A DNA stretch of 64,000 nucleotides from Hydrogenovibrio marinus (GCF_013340845.1 NZ_AP020335.1:2108001-2172000), one strand, 5' to 3'. Numbered from the stretch's first letter, positions 36,320 through 47,317 are shown. The notes: a model not told the origin generated them from the sequence alone. A program made the numbers and translations.

Positions 36320-37900
36320 ATGCAAAACCTCATGCAAAGCCTCGTTGATTCGACACTATCTGCACCTGATAAAGACGACACCTCAGACGCACAGCTGTAT
36401 GCTGCAATTGATTTAGGCTCTAACAGCTTTCACATGATTATCGCCAGAGATATTGATGGACAAATGCAAGTTGTCGACAAGCATAAGGAAATGGTCAGAT
36501 TACGCGCTGGCTTGGATGAAAATGGCTATTTGGATGAAGTGTCTTTTGACGGTGCAATCTCTTGCTTGGAACGGTTCGGACAATTACTGAAAGGCTTCCC
36601 GGAAGAACATGTTCGCGCCGTCGGCACCAATACGTTGCGCAACGCGCGCAACAGCAAAGAATTCTTACGCCAAGCCAAAGAAGCACTTGGCCATGAAATC
36701 CAAATCATCGCCGGGCAAGAAGAAGCACGTTTGATTTATCTTGGCGTTAGCCACGGTTTACCAAGTAGCGATGAACAGCGTCTAGTCATGGACATCGGCG
36801 GCGGCAGTACAGAGTACATTATCGGTGTCGGCTTTGAACAACGCCATCTCACCAGCACAGAAATGGGCTGTGTCAGTGTTACTCAGCGCTATTTTAAAGG
36901 TGATGAAATCACCGAACGCGAGATGGTGAATGCCATCAACGCCTGCCGAATTATTTTGCGCCCTCATCACATGAGTTTGACAAGACTGGGCTGGAACACC
37001 GCTATCGGCGCCTCAGGTACCATTAAAGCGATTGGCACGCTACTACAGGAAAACGGCTGGTCTGATGATCACATCACACTGGACGGCATGTTGAAACTCA
37101 AGTCCTACCTGGAAACGCACGGCTCCATCTCCCAAGCGATTTATGCTGGGCTAAAAGGTTTAAAAAATGAACGTGTGCCGGTATTGGCTGGTGGTTTGGC
37201 GATATTAATTGCCACCTTCCAAGAGCTGAGTATCGACAAAATGCAGGTTTCAGCCAACGCACTACGCGAAGGTTTGATCTTCGACACCTTGGGGCGACTA
37301 TACGAAGCCGATGTTCGTGAAACCAGCGTCACCAACATGCAGAACTGGCTGAAAATCGATACCGCCCAAGCACAACGTGTCGCTTATACCGCTTTGAGCT
37401 TTTTTCAGGAAGTACATGAGAAATGGAAACTGGATAAAGACAGCTACAATTATCCGAAGTTGTTGAAATGGGCTGCACAACTTCACGAAGCCGGCATGGC
37501 AATCAGTTATAAACGCTACCGTCACCATTCGGCTTACTTGATTGAAAACTCGGAAATGGCGGGCTTCACGCAACAGGAAAAATCAATGTTAGCGGCCATG
37601 ATGCTGAACCACCGCGGGAAATTCGCCAGAGAGCCTTTTGAGGCTTTGACTGCTCCACATAATGAAAGCTTGGTTTACCTGACCGTATTACTCCGACTTG
37701 CCGTGCGAATTCACCGGGGTCGCGATATGGACGTGTCCAATATGGAAACCTCCAATATCCGCCTTCAAATTGAAAATGGAACGGATTTGAAACTGTTCTT
37801 TGAAGCTGGCTGGTTAGCCGAGCATCCTTTAACACAACTGGATTTGGAAATAGAGGCTGAACGCCTGAAGGCGATGAACTTCAATTTAACCTTTGAGTAA
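36320..37900 (+). CDS. ppx: Exopolyphosphatase Ppx (Ppx/GppA family)
   Basis: Releases phosphate from polyphosphate chain ends. ASKHA-fold motifs AAIDLGSNSFHMII, AGQEEARLIYLG and DIGGGSTE with catalytic Glu; HD-like C-terminal region from about 330. 526 aa. Same strand as ppk1, so polyphosphate synthesis and breakdown may be co-regulated. GppA function (pppGpp hydrolysis) is an alternative the sequence does not exclude. Confidence 0.93.
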   Translation: MQNLMQSLVDSTLSAPDKDDTSDAQLYAAIDLGSNSFHMIIARDIDGQMQVVDKHKEMVRLRAGLDENGYLDEVSFDGAISCLERFGQLLKGFPEEHVRAVGTNTLRNARNSKEFLRQAKEALGHEIQIIAGQEEARLIYLGVSHGLPSSDEQRLVMDIGGGSTEYIIGVGFEQRHLTSTEMGCVSVTQRYFKGDEITEREMVNAINACRIILRPHHMSLTRLGWNTAIGASGTIKAIGTLLQENGWSDDHITLDGMLKLKSYLETHGSISQAIYAGLKGLKNERVPVLAGGLAILIATFQELSIDKMQVSANALREGLIFDTLGRLYEADVRETSVTNMQNWLKIDTAQAQRVAYTALSFFQEVHEKWKLDKDSYNYPKLLKWAAQLHEAGMAISYKRYRHHSAYLIENSEMAGFTQQEKSMLAAMMLNHRGKFAREPFEALTAPHNESLVYLTVLLRLAVRIHRGRDMDVSNMETSNIRLQIENGTDLKLFFEAGWLAEHPLTQLDLEIEAERLKAMNFNLTFE

Positions 37901-37920
37901 TTGAGCCTTCATTTAAACGT

Positions 37921-39021
37921 CTAATAGACGTCCGATTGCACTTTTCTGGCTCGACGCCATTCCTTCCAAACCAAATCCGGGTCTTCGATTTTCCCGACTT
38001 CCACCAGAATTCTTTTCATGGTTTGCTCAACATCTTTCGCCATCTTGGTCTTGTCGCCGCAGAGATAAAAAATTCCGCCTGCTTCCAATTGCGCCCAAAC
38101 GTCTTCTCGGTGCTGCCAGAGTAAATCCTGTACATACACCTTTTCGGCTTGGTCACGGGAAAATGCCGTCAACAGATGAAAGCCTTGCGCTTCCCACGAC
38201 TGTAATTGATCCTGACACAAGAAACAGGTTTGTTCACGCGTCTCACCAAAGAACAACCAGGTATTGGCAAAATGCTGTGGGTGCTCATAGGCAATTTCTT
38301 CCATAAACCCAATATAAGGCGCAATACCTGTTCCAGCACCAACCATGATAAGCGGCTGCTTGTTGTGCGCCAAATCTTCCGGCAACTTGAAGACTTTGTT
38401 AGCACAAAAGTCTCCTTCAATCACATCTCCGACTTTCAAGTCGCTCAATTGATAGGTCGCTACGCCAAGGCGATCGCGCCCCTCTTTGTGATAGGCAATT
38501 TTCTTGTAAACCAGATCGACCATGCGACCAGCATAGGATTGTGCCGCCGCCGACTTCTGAGATGAAGCAATTGAATAATAACGAGGCGACAATGGTGACA
38601 ACATCTTACAAAACTCGGCTCCCAGCGACTGAAGTTGTGGAAAGGCCTGTAGCAGGTCAACAATATCACGTCCATCGGCGTATGCCATCATCGCATCTCG
38701 GTCTGCCCATTGATCCAAGTCATACTCTCTCTGCATACGGTTGAGGATGGCAGGATTCAGTTGCGTGAGCTCATAATTTTCTCGCAAAGCATCTCGCACG
38801 GTCCTTTCTCCGACTCGACGCACCTCAATCATTTCATCTCCGCTCAAACCGAGTAGTTGTAATACAAAATCTACCAGGTCGGGTCTGTTTTGCGACTCAA
38901 CCAACAACCAATCACCCGCATCATAATCCGCAGGTTCTTCGTAGGTGAGGCGAATGAAGTACACATCCTTTTCATCATCCTGCGCGGTCATATTGCGATT
39001 TTCTATCACTTTAAACTGCAT
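37921..39021 (-). CDS. CysJ-like FAD/NADPH reductase without flavodoxin domain
   Basis: Ferredoxin-NADP-reductase-type module of the CysJ/CPR family: FAD motif SPRYYSIASS, GAGTGIAPYIGF for NADPH, FFGETREQT and an aromatic C-terminal VWKEWRRARKVQSDVY. The flavodoxin domain that precedes it in CysJ is absent; 366 aa. It may pass electrons to a separate partner. A dispersed-repeat copy at 38866-38884 encodes RPDLVDF, a position where CysJ homologues often have PxLVxxLL, so that copy may partly reflect natural conservation. Confidence 0.82.
   Translation of the reverse strand: MQFKVIENRNMTAQDDEKDVYFIRLTYEEPADYDAGDWLLVESQNRPDLVDFVLQLLGLSGDEMIEVRRVGERTVRDALRENYELTQLNPAILNRMQREYDLDQWADRDAMMAYADGRDIVDLLQAFPQLQSLGAEFCKMLSPLSPRYYSIASSQKSAAAQSYAGRMVDLVYKKIAYHKEGRDRLGVATYQLSDLKVGDVIEGDFCANKVFKLPEDLAHNKQPLIMVGAGTGIAPYIGFMEEIAYEHPQHFANTWLFFGETREQTCFLCQDQLQSWEAQGFHLLTAFSRDQAEKVYVQDLLWQHREDVWAQLEAGGIFYLCGDKTKMAKDVEQTMKRILVEVGKIEDPDLVWKEWRRARKVQSDVY
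38866..38884 (+). repeat. 19-bp dispersed repeat (diverged), inside the CysJ-like gene
   Basis: AAAATCTACCAGGTCGGGT: two mismatches to consensus. Coding strand reads R-P-D-L-V-D-F. Weakest of the copies listed. Confidence 0.6.
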
Positions 39022-39050
39022 AACGGGTATCCTAATTAAACATATCCTGG

Positions 39051-39084
39051 CACACTATTTAGTGTGACAATTTTAAACACACTA
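39051..39084. promoter_or_regulatory. Three CACACTA boxes between CysJ-like gene and mtfA
   Basis: CACACTA-TT-TAGTGTG is a perfect palindrome at 39051-39066, and a third CACACTA follows at 39078-39084 overlapping TATAAA. Positioned in the 92-bp divergent gap, so an unknown repressor site is likely. Confidence 0.5.
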
Positions 39085-39113
39085 TAAACTTTCTTTTTTT
39101 AAAAGTGAACTCT

Positions 39114-39923
39114 ATGGCTTGGCTGCAGAAAGTAAAACGCGCCTACATTCGACACGGTTTGCAAAACTACAAAATCCCCGCGGCGCTGTGGCAGGAAATC
39201 GAATCCGAAATGCCATTACTGGCGCGCTATACGCCACATCAAAAAATCCAACTTCGCATCTTGGCATCCCGAATTCTCAGGAAAAAACGTATTTCCGCCG
39301 TTAAAGGTTTTCAGGTAACGGATCACATGAGAATCATCATTGCCACTCAAACGGCAATCATGCTTTTTGGGTTGATGGATGCAGAGCAAGACCTGTCATT
39401 CGACTGGGTTGGCAATTGGCATGAAATCATCGTCTATCCTTATGCTTACCGAGCTCACCACAACCAAGTCCAACCGATACTCGGCGGTTTACTTGGCGTG
39501 GAAACTCCGACGGACGTCATTGAAGCTGGGAAAACCTTTTACCAAGGCCCGGTTATCATCAATTGGAATAGTGATGCGCCTCACCCGCTAAGACCACAGG
39601 CGAACCAGGTTTTGCTACATGAATTGGCACATAAGATGGATATGTTGAATGGTGATATCAACGGTTATCCGCCACTGCACCACAACATGAATTCAAAAGA
39701 TTGGTATGAGGCGTTTGAAACGGCATACAACCTGTTAAACCGCCAGATTTCTAAAAGACGTAAACCGGCAATCAATCCTTACGCGGCGACCAATCCCGCG
39801 GAGTTTTTTGCCGTTTGCACAGAGTATTTTTTTGAAGCGCCGGAACATTTGAACAAGGTTTTTCCGGCGGTATATCGACAATTGAGCTTATTTTACAATC
39901 AAGACTTTCTAAGAGCTGTCTAG
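39114..39923 (+). CDS. mtfA: MtfA-type zinc metallopeptidase
   Basis: Zincin of the MtfA family (Mlc titration factor A in enterobacteria). Zn-binding HELAHKMDMLNG (HExxH) and downstream AxEFFAVCTEYFFEAPE with the third ligand Glu. About 269 aa. ATG 39114 used; GTG 39105 is an in-frame alternative and no good Shine-Dalgarno decides. Whether it regulates sugar transport here is unknown because no PTS genes are in the window. Confidence 0.9.
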   Translation: MAWLQKVKRAYIRHGLQNYKIPAALWQEIESEMPLLARYTPHQKIQLRILASRILRKKRISAVKGFQVTDHMRIIIATQTAIMLFGLMDAEQDLSFDWVGNWHEIIVYPYAYRAHHNQVQPILGGLLGVETPTDVIEAGKTFYQGPVIINWNSDAPHPLRPQANQVLLHELAHKMDMLNGDINGYPPLHHNMNSKDWYEAFETAYNLLNRQISKRRKPAINPYAATNPAEFFAVCTEYFFEAPEHLNKVFPAVYRQLSLFYNQDFLRAV

Positions 39924-39927
39924 TTTC

Positions 39928-40419
39928 TTAACCGCGAAGGTGTTCCATTAATAGCGTCATCCAAGGGGCAGAGACCAAAATGGTCACCGCACCAATCAGA
40001 CCCGACACCAGACCGATTCCAACTTGAGACAAGGTATTGTTGGAACGCAGTTCAATTTCTTCCACTTGACGCTCAACCGATGAAAATACCGTGACTTGGT
40101 TTTTTAACAGGTTATTCAAAGTACGGATTTGTTTGAAAAGCAGCTGTTGCTCTTTATCCATCTTCATGCGGACCTTTTCGCTTTCGTTTTCCAAGTCTTT
40201 CATTTGCTTCGACAACTGACCAATGGAAGCATCCATTTGCGCGACAAGGCTTTTCAATGCCGTCTTGTCTTCATTTAACCATTGATAATCCGGCGTCACC
40301 ATATCCGACATGTCGATATCGCTATCCATATCCTTCGATCCTTTGTGACGACGAAGTGCCTGCTCAAGTAAAACGCTTTTAGATCCTAGAGGTTCAACTC
40401 TTCTCAAATCAATAGCCAT
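39928..40419 (-). CDS. Unknown coiled-coil protein with C-terminal TM helix
   Basis: I do not recognise it. 163 aa: a charged N-terminus, a long heptad coiled coil (about 55-120, LKSLVAQMDASIGQLSKQM onward), then one hydrophobic segment (about 132-155) near the C-terminus, as in a tail-anchored or signal-relay membrane protein. The following 284 bp (40420-40703) hold no convincing gene; they contain only a poor ORF and the pyrE leader. Confidence 0.7.
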   Translation of the reverse strand: MAIDLRRVEPLGSKSVLLEQALRRHKGSKDMDSDIDMSDMVTPDYQWLNEDKTALKSLVAQMDASIGQLSKQMKDLENESEKVRMKMDKEQQLLFKQIRTLNNLLKNQVTVFSSVERQVEEIELRSNNTLSQVGIGLVSGLIGAVTILVSAPWMTLLMEHLRG

Positions 40420-40703
40420 TGGTCTTTTCCCTTGTCGAAAAACTGTCTGAATGCATTCGATTTGATACCAATATCAAAAGGAACGTCATTTTTCTGACAG
40501 TTTGTTGTTATGCAATCTATTGTGAAAATCTATATGCATCATTTGTGCCAACTCAATCTCAAACATCATTTTTCTGTTCACTTAAAACAATGCATAAAGA
40601 AATTGCTTGATAAATTTGATAGCCCGAGTAACATTGTTTCTTACCTGTTTTAATCAAATCACGACAAAACATTTTGTTAACCAAATAACCTTTCTAAAAA
40701 TTC

Positions 40704-41345
40704 ATGACTAAAACCCAATTTATCGATTTCATTATGGCAACCGGCGTACTGAAACTTGGCGAATTTACGCTGAAATCCGGTCGCAAAAGCCCTTACTTCT
40801 TCAATGCTGGCCTATTTAATACTGGGCAACAACTGGCACAACTGTCTCAAGCTTATGCGGCAACTATTGCAGACAAAGGTGCAGACTTTGACGTATTGTT
40901 TGGCCCTGCCTATAAAGGCATTCCGCTAGCGGCCACTACCAGCGTTGCTCTTGCCGAAAAACAAGGCATTGACAAGCCTTACGCTTTCAACCGCAAGGAA
41001 GCCAAAGACCATGGTGAAGGCGGCAATATTGTCGGTCATGCGTTGGAAGGCAAGATTTTGATTATCGATGATGTCATCACTGCCGGAACTGCTATCCGTG
41101 AATCAATGGACTTAATTCAGGCGCAAGGTGCTAAGCCGGCAGGGGTTATCGTCGCGTTGGACCGCATGGAAAAAGGGCAAGGCGAACTCTCAGCCATACA
41201 GGAAGTTGAACGTGATTACGGCATTCCTGTTTACAGCATTATCAATATGAACGACTTGATTGATTATTTGGCGACCAAACCGGATATGAGTCATTATCTG
41301 GAAGCCATGACCGACTATCGTTCTCAATATGGAATCATGCAATGA
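40704..41345 (+). CDS. pyrE: Orotate phosphoribosyltransferase PyrE
   Basis: Adds PRPP-derived ribose phosphate to orotate to give OMP. PRPP motif [17 protein letters not shown]-terminal [18 protein letters not shown] and [11 protein letters not shown] are typical. 213 aa. Its last codons overlap the next gene by 4 bp (ATGA), indicating translational coupling. Confidence 0.97.
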   Translation: MTKTQFIDFIMATGVLKLGEFTLKSGRKSPYFFNAGLFNTGQQLAQLSQAYAATIADKGADFDVLFGPAYKGIPLAATTSVALAEKQGIDKPYAFNRKEAKDHGEGGNIVGHALEGKILIIDDVITAGTAIRESMDLIQAQGAKPAGVIVALDRMEKGQGELSAIQEVERDYGIPVYSIINMNDLIDYLATKPDMSHYLEAMTDYRSQYGIMQ

Positions 41346-41923
41346 GTGAACATCGGTTGCGCGAACTGCTATTGGTTCGCCATGCCAAATCTGACTGGAA
41401 AGAAGATTTGGAAGATATTGATCGACCCCTATCGGAAAAAGGGAAAAAGGCAGCTGGTCGACTGGGACAGTGGCTGCAAGACAAAAATCTCATTCCAACC
41501 TATATTCTGGTTTCACCCGCCCAACGTGCGCAACAAACATTCAAACGCCTAAAATTCAGCAAAGACATCTGCCCACACCTAACGCTAGATGATCTGTATC
41601 TTGCGACTCAAGAACAACTTATCGAGACCCTGGCGCAGATTCCAACCCACTACGAACGTGTCATGATTATCGGCCACAACCCGGGATTGGAAGAACTGGC
41701 TCAATATCTAGAACATGAAAACCATTGTGATGATTGCGAAACAAGACTTTTCCCGACAGGTTCTTTAGCGCATTTCATTTTGCCTAATAGTTGGGAAAAC
41801 CTAAGTGCAGGTTCCGGCAAGCTGGTGCAATTTATCCGTCCAAAAGACATCAAAACACATAAAGAACACAAGCCAAAAGCCGTTGAGAACGAACCACCTC
41901 AGCAAGCTTCCGGTGCTTATTAA
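41342..41923 (+). CDS. SixA-type histidine phosphatase
   Basis: Histidine-phosphatase-superfamily protein with RHG-type [20 protein letters not shown] and [10 protein letters not shown]. 193 aa, with a C-terminal tail longer than E. coli SixA (about 160 aa). SixA dephosphorylates PTS/ArcB histidines in E. coli; substrate here is unknown. Translationally coupled to pyrE. Confidence 0.85.
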   Translation: MSEHRLRELLLVRHAKSDWKEDLEDIDRPLSEKGKKAAGRLGQWLQDKNLIPTYILVSPAQRAQQTFKRLKFSKDICPHLTLDDLYLATQEQLIETLAQIPTHYERVMIIGHNPGLEELAQYLEHENHCDDCETRLFPTGSLAHFILPNSWENLSAGSGKLVQFIRPKDIKTHKEHKPKAVENEPPQQASGAY

Positions 41924-41946
41924 AAGGCTGATTCTCTGCGTTTTTG

Positions 41947-42711
41947 CTAGAAAGACTTCACAATCAATGCAAGCCCGACCAGCACGGTCATGATTTCAAA
42001 ACTGCGTTTCACCAATCGGTTGCCTTTCACAATTGCCAAGTGCGCGCCAAGGTAACCGCCCAGTAACGAACCAACAATCAATGCCGGCAACCAACCCCAC
42101 TCAATTTGTCCCTGCAACCCTAGCGCCAACGCACCGGTACCATTCCAGAATAATCCCACCAAAATCAACGTATAAGCTACCGCCAACTTATAGTCCAATC
42201 CGAACCAACGCACCAACCAAAGGGTAACAAACAAGCCGGTTCCGGAGGTCAGAGAACCGTTCAGTGCGCCGATAAAAAACAGTACCAAACCGCCAATCAC
42301 CCAACCTGGCAGATTTTGATGACTCAAATTAAGCGTTTGCCCCAACTCTGGTTTTCGCCAAGAGTAAACACCCAACCCCAAAGTCAGCACCCCGAGTGCT
42401 AGTTGCGCATAGCGGTCTTCGATATGCAAAATGATATGCGCCCCCAACCAAACACCGGGCAAGCCAAATGCTAGGATGACCAAGACAAATGTCCAATTCA
42501 GACTGGCGGATTTGACATGGCGCGCCGTTGCACCGATGCCAAGAAAGACACTGGCGACCTTATGAGTCGCTAGTGCAATAGAAAACGGCAACCCAAGAAA
42601 TAACAAAGCAGGAAGCTGTAATAACCCGGCACCACCACCCGCCAATGCCGAAAACAGATTCGCTATGAACGAAATGATAAAAAGGATGAATTGACTGGCT
42701 AAACTTTCCAA
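41947..42711 (-). CDS. TauE/SafE-family (DUF81) sulfite/anion permease
   Basis: Multi-pass permease (eight predicted hydrophobic segments) with the family's repeated GGGAGLLQLPALL and GTGLFVTLWLV regions. 254 aa. Members move sulfite, sulfonates or other organic acids. A dispersed repeat at 42299-42317 encodes QNLPGWV in a loop between TM segments. Convergent with the sixA-type gene. Confidence 0.83.
   Translation of the reverse strand: MESLASQFILFIISFIANLFSALAGGGAGLLQLPALLFLGLPFSIALATHKVASVFLGIGATARHVKSASLNWTFVLVILAFGLPGVWLGAHIILHIEDRYAQLALGVLTLGLGVYSWRKPELGQTLNLSHQNLPGWVIGGLVLFFIGALNGSLTSGTGLFVTLWLVRWFGLDYKLAVAYTLILVGLFWNGTGALALGLQGQIEWGWLPALIVGSLLGGYLGAHLAIVKGNRLVKRSFEIMTVLVGLALIVKSF
42299..42317 (-). 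repeat. 19-bp dispersed repeat, single copy inside the TauE-family gene
   Basis: AAAATCTGCCAGGTTGGGT on the gene strand, one mismatch to consensus; read as Q-N-L-P-G-W-V. Confidence 0.8.
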
Positions 42712-42875
42712 AAGGTATCCAATAGAGAATGGAATAAAAAAAGAGTGGGACTTTTAAATAAAAGACTTGAACAAGCTGATCTATTTTTTTCCGAATTCAA
42801 GGCTTGGCTTGACGACGTTTATTAGCAATAAACGAGTCCTTTCTTAACAAAAAGCCAAGGCAAATTAGACAGCGC

Positions 42876-43829
<954 letters not shown>

Positions 43830-43929
43830 TTAAGGAACCTAGCACCAATTCACAATGGTTCATGGATTCCTAGGCAAGAAACCTTTACAATCGACGCATT
43901 ATAAAATGCTTTTTCGAAGGAATGACTGA

Positions 43930-44508
43930 ATGCCTTTTAACTTAACCAAGCGCTTTTTCCAATCCATTTTAACAATCATTATTCTCTCAAGCTTAAGTGC
44001 TTGTAGCAGCACCCCAAGCACACCATCAGAAGGAAAAATGATTGTCCTTCATGAAAAGGACAACAAACAGGCTACCGACATTATTGTCAAAACCATGCTT
44101 GACGAAGGCTACGAAACCAAAAAAGTCAACGACACCCAGTTTATCGTATTCTACGATCAACAAACCTTCATTATGGAACCGAAAATGATTCAAGGCGGGT
44201 TAAGCCGAATCGTCGTCAACCGCGTGGTAAAAATCAAGCCTAAATACCGCCATTCTCCTGAACTTCAAGCCATGACAACAGTACTAAACCGCAAGCTGAA
44301 TTTCGCTAAATTCTCATTGATAGACCACAACAAGGCAGGGCAGATTCAAGCTTCAATTACGTTCATCAACGAAACAGTCAGTACAGAAGAAATCAGACAG
44401 TTTATGTTGTGGCTGGATGATAGTTTGGCAAGCGTCAGAAGCATGGTTGCACCTGAAGTCTTGCAAATGATTGACTCACCTAACGCTGTCAGCGTGCAAA
44501 AGCCTTAA
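43930..44508 (+). CDS. Putative lipoprotein of unknown function
   Basis: Short signal peptide with lipobox LSAC (cleavage before Cys at about residue 25), then a Ser/Thr/Pro linker (SSTPSTPSEG) and a soluble domain of about 155 residues. 192 aa. I do not recognise the domain. Alone between argB and yajQ; its stop sits in a small hairpin GCCTTA/TAAGGC and is followed by a strong shared terminator. Confidence 0.75.
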   Translation: MPFNLTKRFFQSILTIIILSSLSACSSTPSTPSEGKMIVLHEKDNKQATDIIVKTMLDEGYETKKVNDTQFIVFYDQQTFIMEPKMIQGGLSRIVVNRVVKIKPKYRHSPELQAMTTVLNRKLNFAKFSLIDHNKAGQIQASITFINETVSTEEIRQFMLWLDDSLASVRSMVAPEVLQMIDSPNAVSVQKP

Positions 44509-44519
44509 AAATAAGGCAT

Positions 44520-44556
44520 GAAAATAGCCTTAAGAAACACTCGCAAGGCTATTTTC
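44520..44556. terminator. Bidirectional terminator between lipoprotein gene and yajQ
   Basis: Perfect 12-bp stem GAAAATAGCCTT/AAGGCTATTTTC with a 13-nt loop; the arms' A/T ends give a U-run in both directions. It separates convergent genes. Confidence 0.85.
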
Positions 44557-44559
44557 TAA

Positions 44560-45045
44560 TCAATCTCTGAAGTTATTGAACTGTAGTGGCAGCTCGATAT
44601 CTTCTTGCGTTCTAAGCATCTGCATCACTTCTTGAAGGTCATCACGCTTCTTACCGGTAACACGAATGCTGTCACCTTGGTTAGCCGCCTGAACTTTGAT
44701 TTTAGAATCCTTGATCTTCTTGATGATTTTCTTCGCCAATCCCGCATCAATCCCTTCTTTCATCTCAACCACTTGCTTAGCAGTTTTTAGCTGAATGTCA
44801 GGATCTTTAACTTCCATACATTTAATATCAATCCCACGACGGTTCGCCTTTTCAACCAAAATGTTATACATCTGGTTCAACTGAAATTCAGACTCGGTTT
44901 TCATGGTAACCGTCGTACCGTTTACCTCGAATACTGAATCCGTGCCCTTGAAGTCATAACGTGTTGTTACTTCTTTATTGGCTTGGTCAATCGCATTGGT
45001 TAATTCGTGTTTATCTAGTTCAGAAACAATATCAAAAGAAGGCAT
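44560..45045 (-). CDS. yajQ: YajQ-family nucleotide/c-di-GMP-binding protein
   Basis: Opens with MPSFDIVSELDKHELTNA and RYDFKGTDS, diagnostic of YajQ; two ferredoxin-like halves. 161 aa. Family members bind c-di-GMP or GTP and act as regulators. Single gene on the minus strand; the AGGGAG upstream supports the ATG. Confidence 0.94.
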   Translation of the reverse strand: MPSFDIVSELDKHELTNAIDQANKEVTTRYDFKGTDSVFEVNGTTVTMKTESEFQLNQMYNILVEKANRRGIDIKCMEVKDPDIQLKTAKQVVEMKEGIDAGLAKKIIKKIKDSKIKVQAANQGDSIRVTGKKRDDLQEVMQMLRTQEDIELPLQFNNFRD

Positions 45046-45225
45046 GACTCTCTCCCTGGTTACTTTCTTTCGGTCTCAAACAGCTATGTTTTACCATTGT
45101 TCGAGCCATCAATGACGGCTATTTTACCATTGCTTACTCGGCATTTCATTTTGGGTTTTTCCGCGCGTTAATCTCCTGCTGTTATAATTCAGAAAACTTC
45201 ATATTAGTGACGAACATTGAGCAGC

Positions 45226-46416
45226 ATGCACAAGCAAAACAAACTCCCTATCAGCAAAGTTGCCAGCGCGGTCGAACCCTTTCACGTCATGAAACTACTT
45301 GGCGAAGCAAAAGCACTGGAAGCCGAAGGGCGCGAAATGATTCACCTTGAAATCGGTGAGCCTGACTTTCCTTCTCTAGATTGTGTCCACCAAGCGGTAA
45401 CGGACGCCATCAACCACGGCAACACTCACTACACGCCAACATTAGGCTTACCGGCATTGCGTGAGAAACTTTCCCGTTTCTATCATGACTTTTACCATGC
45501 CGATGTTGCCGCACAGCGAATTGTGATGACTCCAGGTGCTTCCGGTGCTTTGCATCTGTTGCTAACCGCATTGCTGAATCCAAGCGACAAAGTGATGATG
45601 TGCGACCCGACTTATCCTTGCAACCGCGAGTTCGTCAACCTCCTGCACGGGGAAGTCCTCAGTGTTCCAGTGGAAGCTTCCACAGGGTTTCAATTGACGG
45701 CTGAATTGATAGAACTGCATTGGCAACCAGGTATCAAAGCAGTGATGGTCGCCTCCCCCTCGAACCCCACAGGCACTTTAATCGAACAGCCTGAACTGCT
45801 TGCGATGGCAAATTTTCTCTCTGAGCAAGGTGCCTATTTGATTGTTGATGAAATCTATCAAGGGCTGGTTTATGAGAGAGCAGCTGAAACGATTCTTGCC
45901 AACGCAAACTTACCGGACAATGTGGTGGTGATTAACTCATTTTCCAAGTTTTTCGGCATGACAGGATGGCGTCTGGGCTGGATTGTTGCACCAGAATTTT
46001 TGATTCCTGCATTGGATAAATTAGCCCAAAACTTGTACCTTGCCGCACCGACTCCCTCCCAATATGGTGCTCTGCGCGTATTGGAATCGGATGCCTTAGC
46101 GGCACTGGAGCAACGCAGACAGATTTTCGAGCAACGTCGCAATCGACTGTATGATGCCATGATGTCCGCAGGATTTAAGATTCCCTGCAAGCCTGCTGGG
46201 GCTTTCTACTTGTATTGGGATGTATCAGAATTAACGGACGATGCCGAAGCGTTTTGCCAGACATTAATGCTGCATACCGGCGTGGTGGTTACACCCGGCA
46301 AGGACTTTGGAGAGTATCGCTCCCGGCAACATGTTCGCATCGCCTACACGACAGGTGATAACGAACTGCTGGAAGCTGTCAGAAAAATTCAGTCATTTAT
46401 CAACAATGATGGGTAA
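45226..46416 (+). CDS. Class I/II PLP-dependent aminotransferase
   Basis: Fold-type I aminotransferase: PLP-binding Lys in NSFSKFFGMTGWRLGW, SPSNPTG and the C-terminal HVRIAYT(T) region. About 396 aa. Looks like the aspartate/alanine-type group, but the amino acid specificity cannot be read. ATG 45226 is preferred; TTG 45217 is in frame. TATAAT at 45183-45188 is a candidate -10 with a poor -35. Confidence 0.85.
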   Translation: MHKQNKLPISKVASAVEPFHVMKLLGEAKALEAEGREMIHLEIGEPDFPSLDCVHQAVTDAINHGNTHYTPTLGLPALREKLSRFYHDFYHADVAAQRIVMTPGASGALHLLLTALLNPSDKVMMCDPTYPCNREFVNLLHGEVLSVPVEASTGFQLTAELIELHWQPGIKAVMVASPSNPTGTLIEQPELLAMANFLSEQGAYLIVDEIYQGLVYERAAETILANANLPDNVVVINSFSKFFGMTGWRLGWIVAPEFLIPALDKLAQNLYLAAPTPSQYGALRVLESDALAALEQRRQIFEQRRNRLYDAMMSAGFKIPCKPAGAFYLYWDVSELTDDAEAFCQTLMLHTGVVVTPGKDFGEYRSRQHVRIAYTTGDNELLEAVRKIQSFINNDG

Positions 46417-46443
46417 ACCGCCATCATTTGCGACACCAACACA

Positions 46444-47261
46444 CTAGGCGAAGGCAATCAGCGAGTGGCGTACTTCATTGACAACTTCTTTTGAAATCAT
46501 CAAGTCTTCACGTGCCACTTCCAAATAGCCATTGGCTTCATCTGTCATATACGAGCCGAAAGACACCTCACTGACGAAAACATTCGCGATCTTCAACATC
46601 GACACCATCCCACGAAGGCGATCATTGGGATGATTCAGTTCGGCGCTGTGATGCAATAAAATGGCATTCAGCATATCAACAAACAACTTCCACTTCTGCC
46701 CCAACAATAAACCGACATCCATGTGATTAGTCAGGTATTGACCCATCTCTTTTTTAATGCCAGAAACCGGATACGTATTGAGGTAAGCAAACGTTTTTAG
46801 ATACCCTTTCGGGTCTTTCATTGCCAGCAATAAACAGCCGCCGTTGTGAAACAACCCTAACAAATAGGCTTCATCACGAGTCACTTCGGCAACATGCTCG
46901 GACAGCTCGGCGCAGCAAAAAGCAACATCCGCTGAATGCTCAATAATTCCCTGAATCTGAGGATTGTCGAAAAGATTTTTAATGCTGCGGAAATCACCAG
47001 GTTTTTGAGATTTTCATAACCCAATGCGTCCACCGCTTCACGAATGGATTTCACCGGGTTTCTCAACTTCATGACGGGTGAGTTGGCGATACGCAACACT
47101 TCTCCAGAGAGCTTAGTGTTGCTTTCAATAATTCGAGTAATTGTTTGGTTGTTTGGGAACTTTCTGGACATCTCCTCGTCCAGTTCCATGATTTCCTTCG
47201 GCAGGTCCGGAATTTTAATTCCTTTTATCGCCTGAACCGCCTGTCTTAATCTTTGTTCCAT
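46444..47261 (-). pseudogene. HDOD-domain gene broken by a frameshift (tandem paralogue of 47370-48185)
   Basis: Two ORFs (46881-47261 and 46444-46884) together match the intact neighbour along its full length. The N-terminal part reads MEQRLRQAVQAIKGIKIPDLP; translation shifts after LVISAA. In the other frame the sequence continues KNLFDNPQIQ... to TRDEAYLLG, so a single base is missing around 46976-46988 compared with the paralogue's AAIKNMF. Full-length product would have been about 270 aa. Sequencing error is the main alternative. Confidence 0.85.
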
Positions 47262-47272
47262 AAAAAAGCCTG

Positions 47273-47317
47273 AGGCTATTCAGGCTATTCAGGCTATTCA
47301 GGCTATTCAGGCTATTT
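47273..47317. repeat. Five tandem 9-bp units (AGGCTATTC)
   Basis: AGGCTATTC repeats at 47273, 47282, 47291, 47300 and 47309 (the last ends in T), between the two HDOD paralogues and immediately before the start of the broken one. Confidence 0.9.

Noticed and set aside
40420-40703. Short ORF in the gap before pyrE
   Set aside because: Poor codon pattern and no ribosome site; likely non-coding leader.
46976-46988. Programmed frameshift joining the two HDOD halves
   Set aside because: The break follows AATTTTTAAA-like runs but no stimulatory structure or Shine-Dalgarno-like element is evident; loss of one base is simpler.
47273-47317. AGGCTATTC tandem units as a CRISPR array
   Set aside because: Units are contiguous with no spacers; it is a minisatellite.
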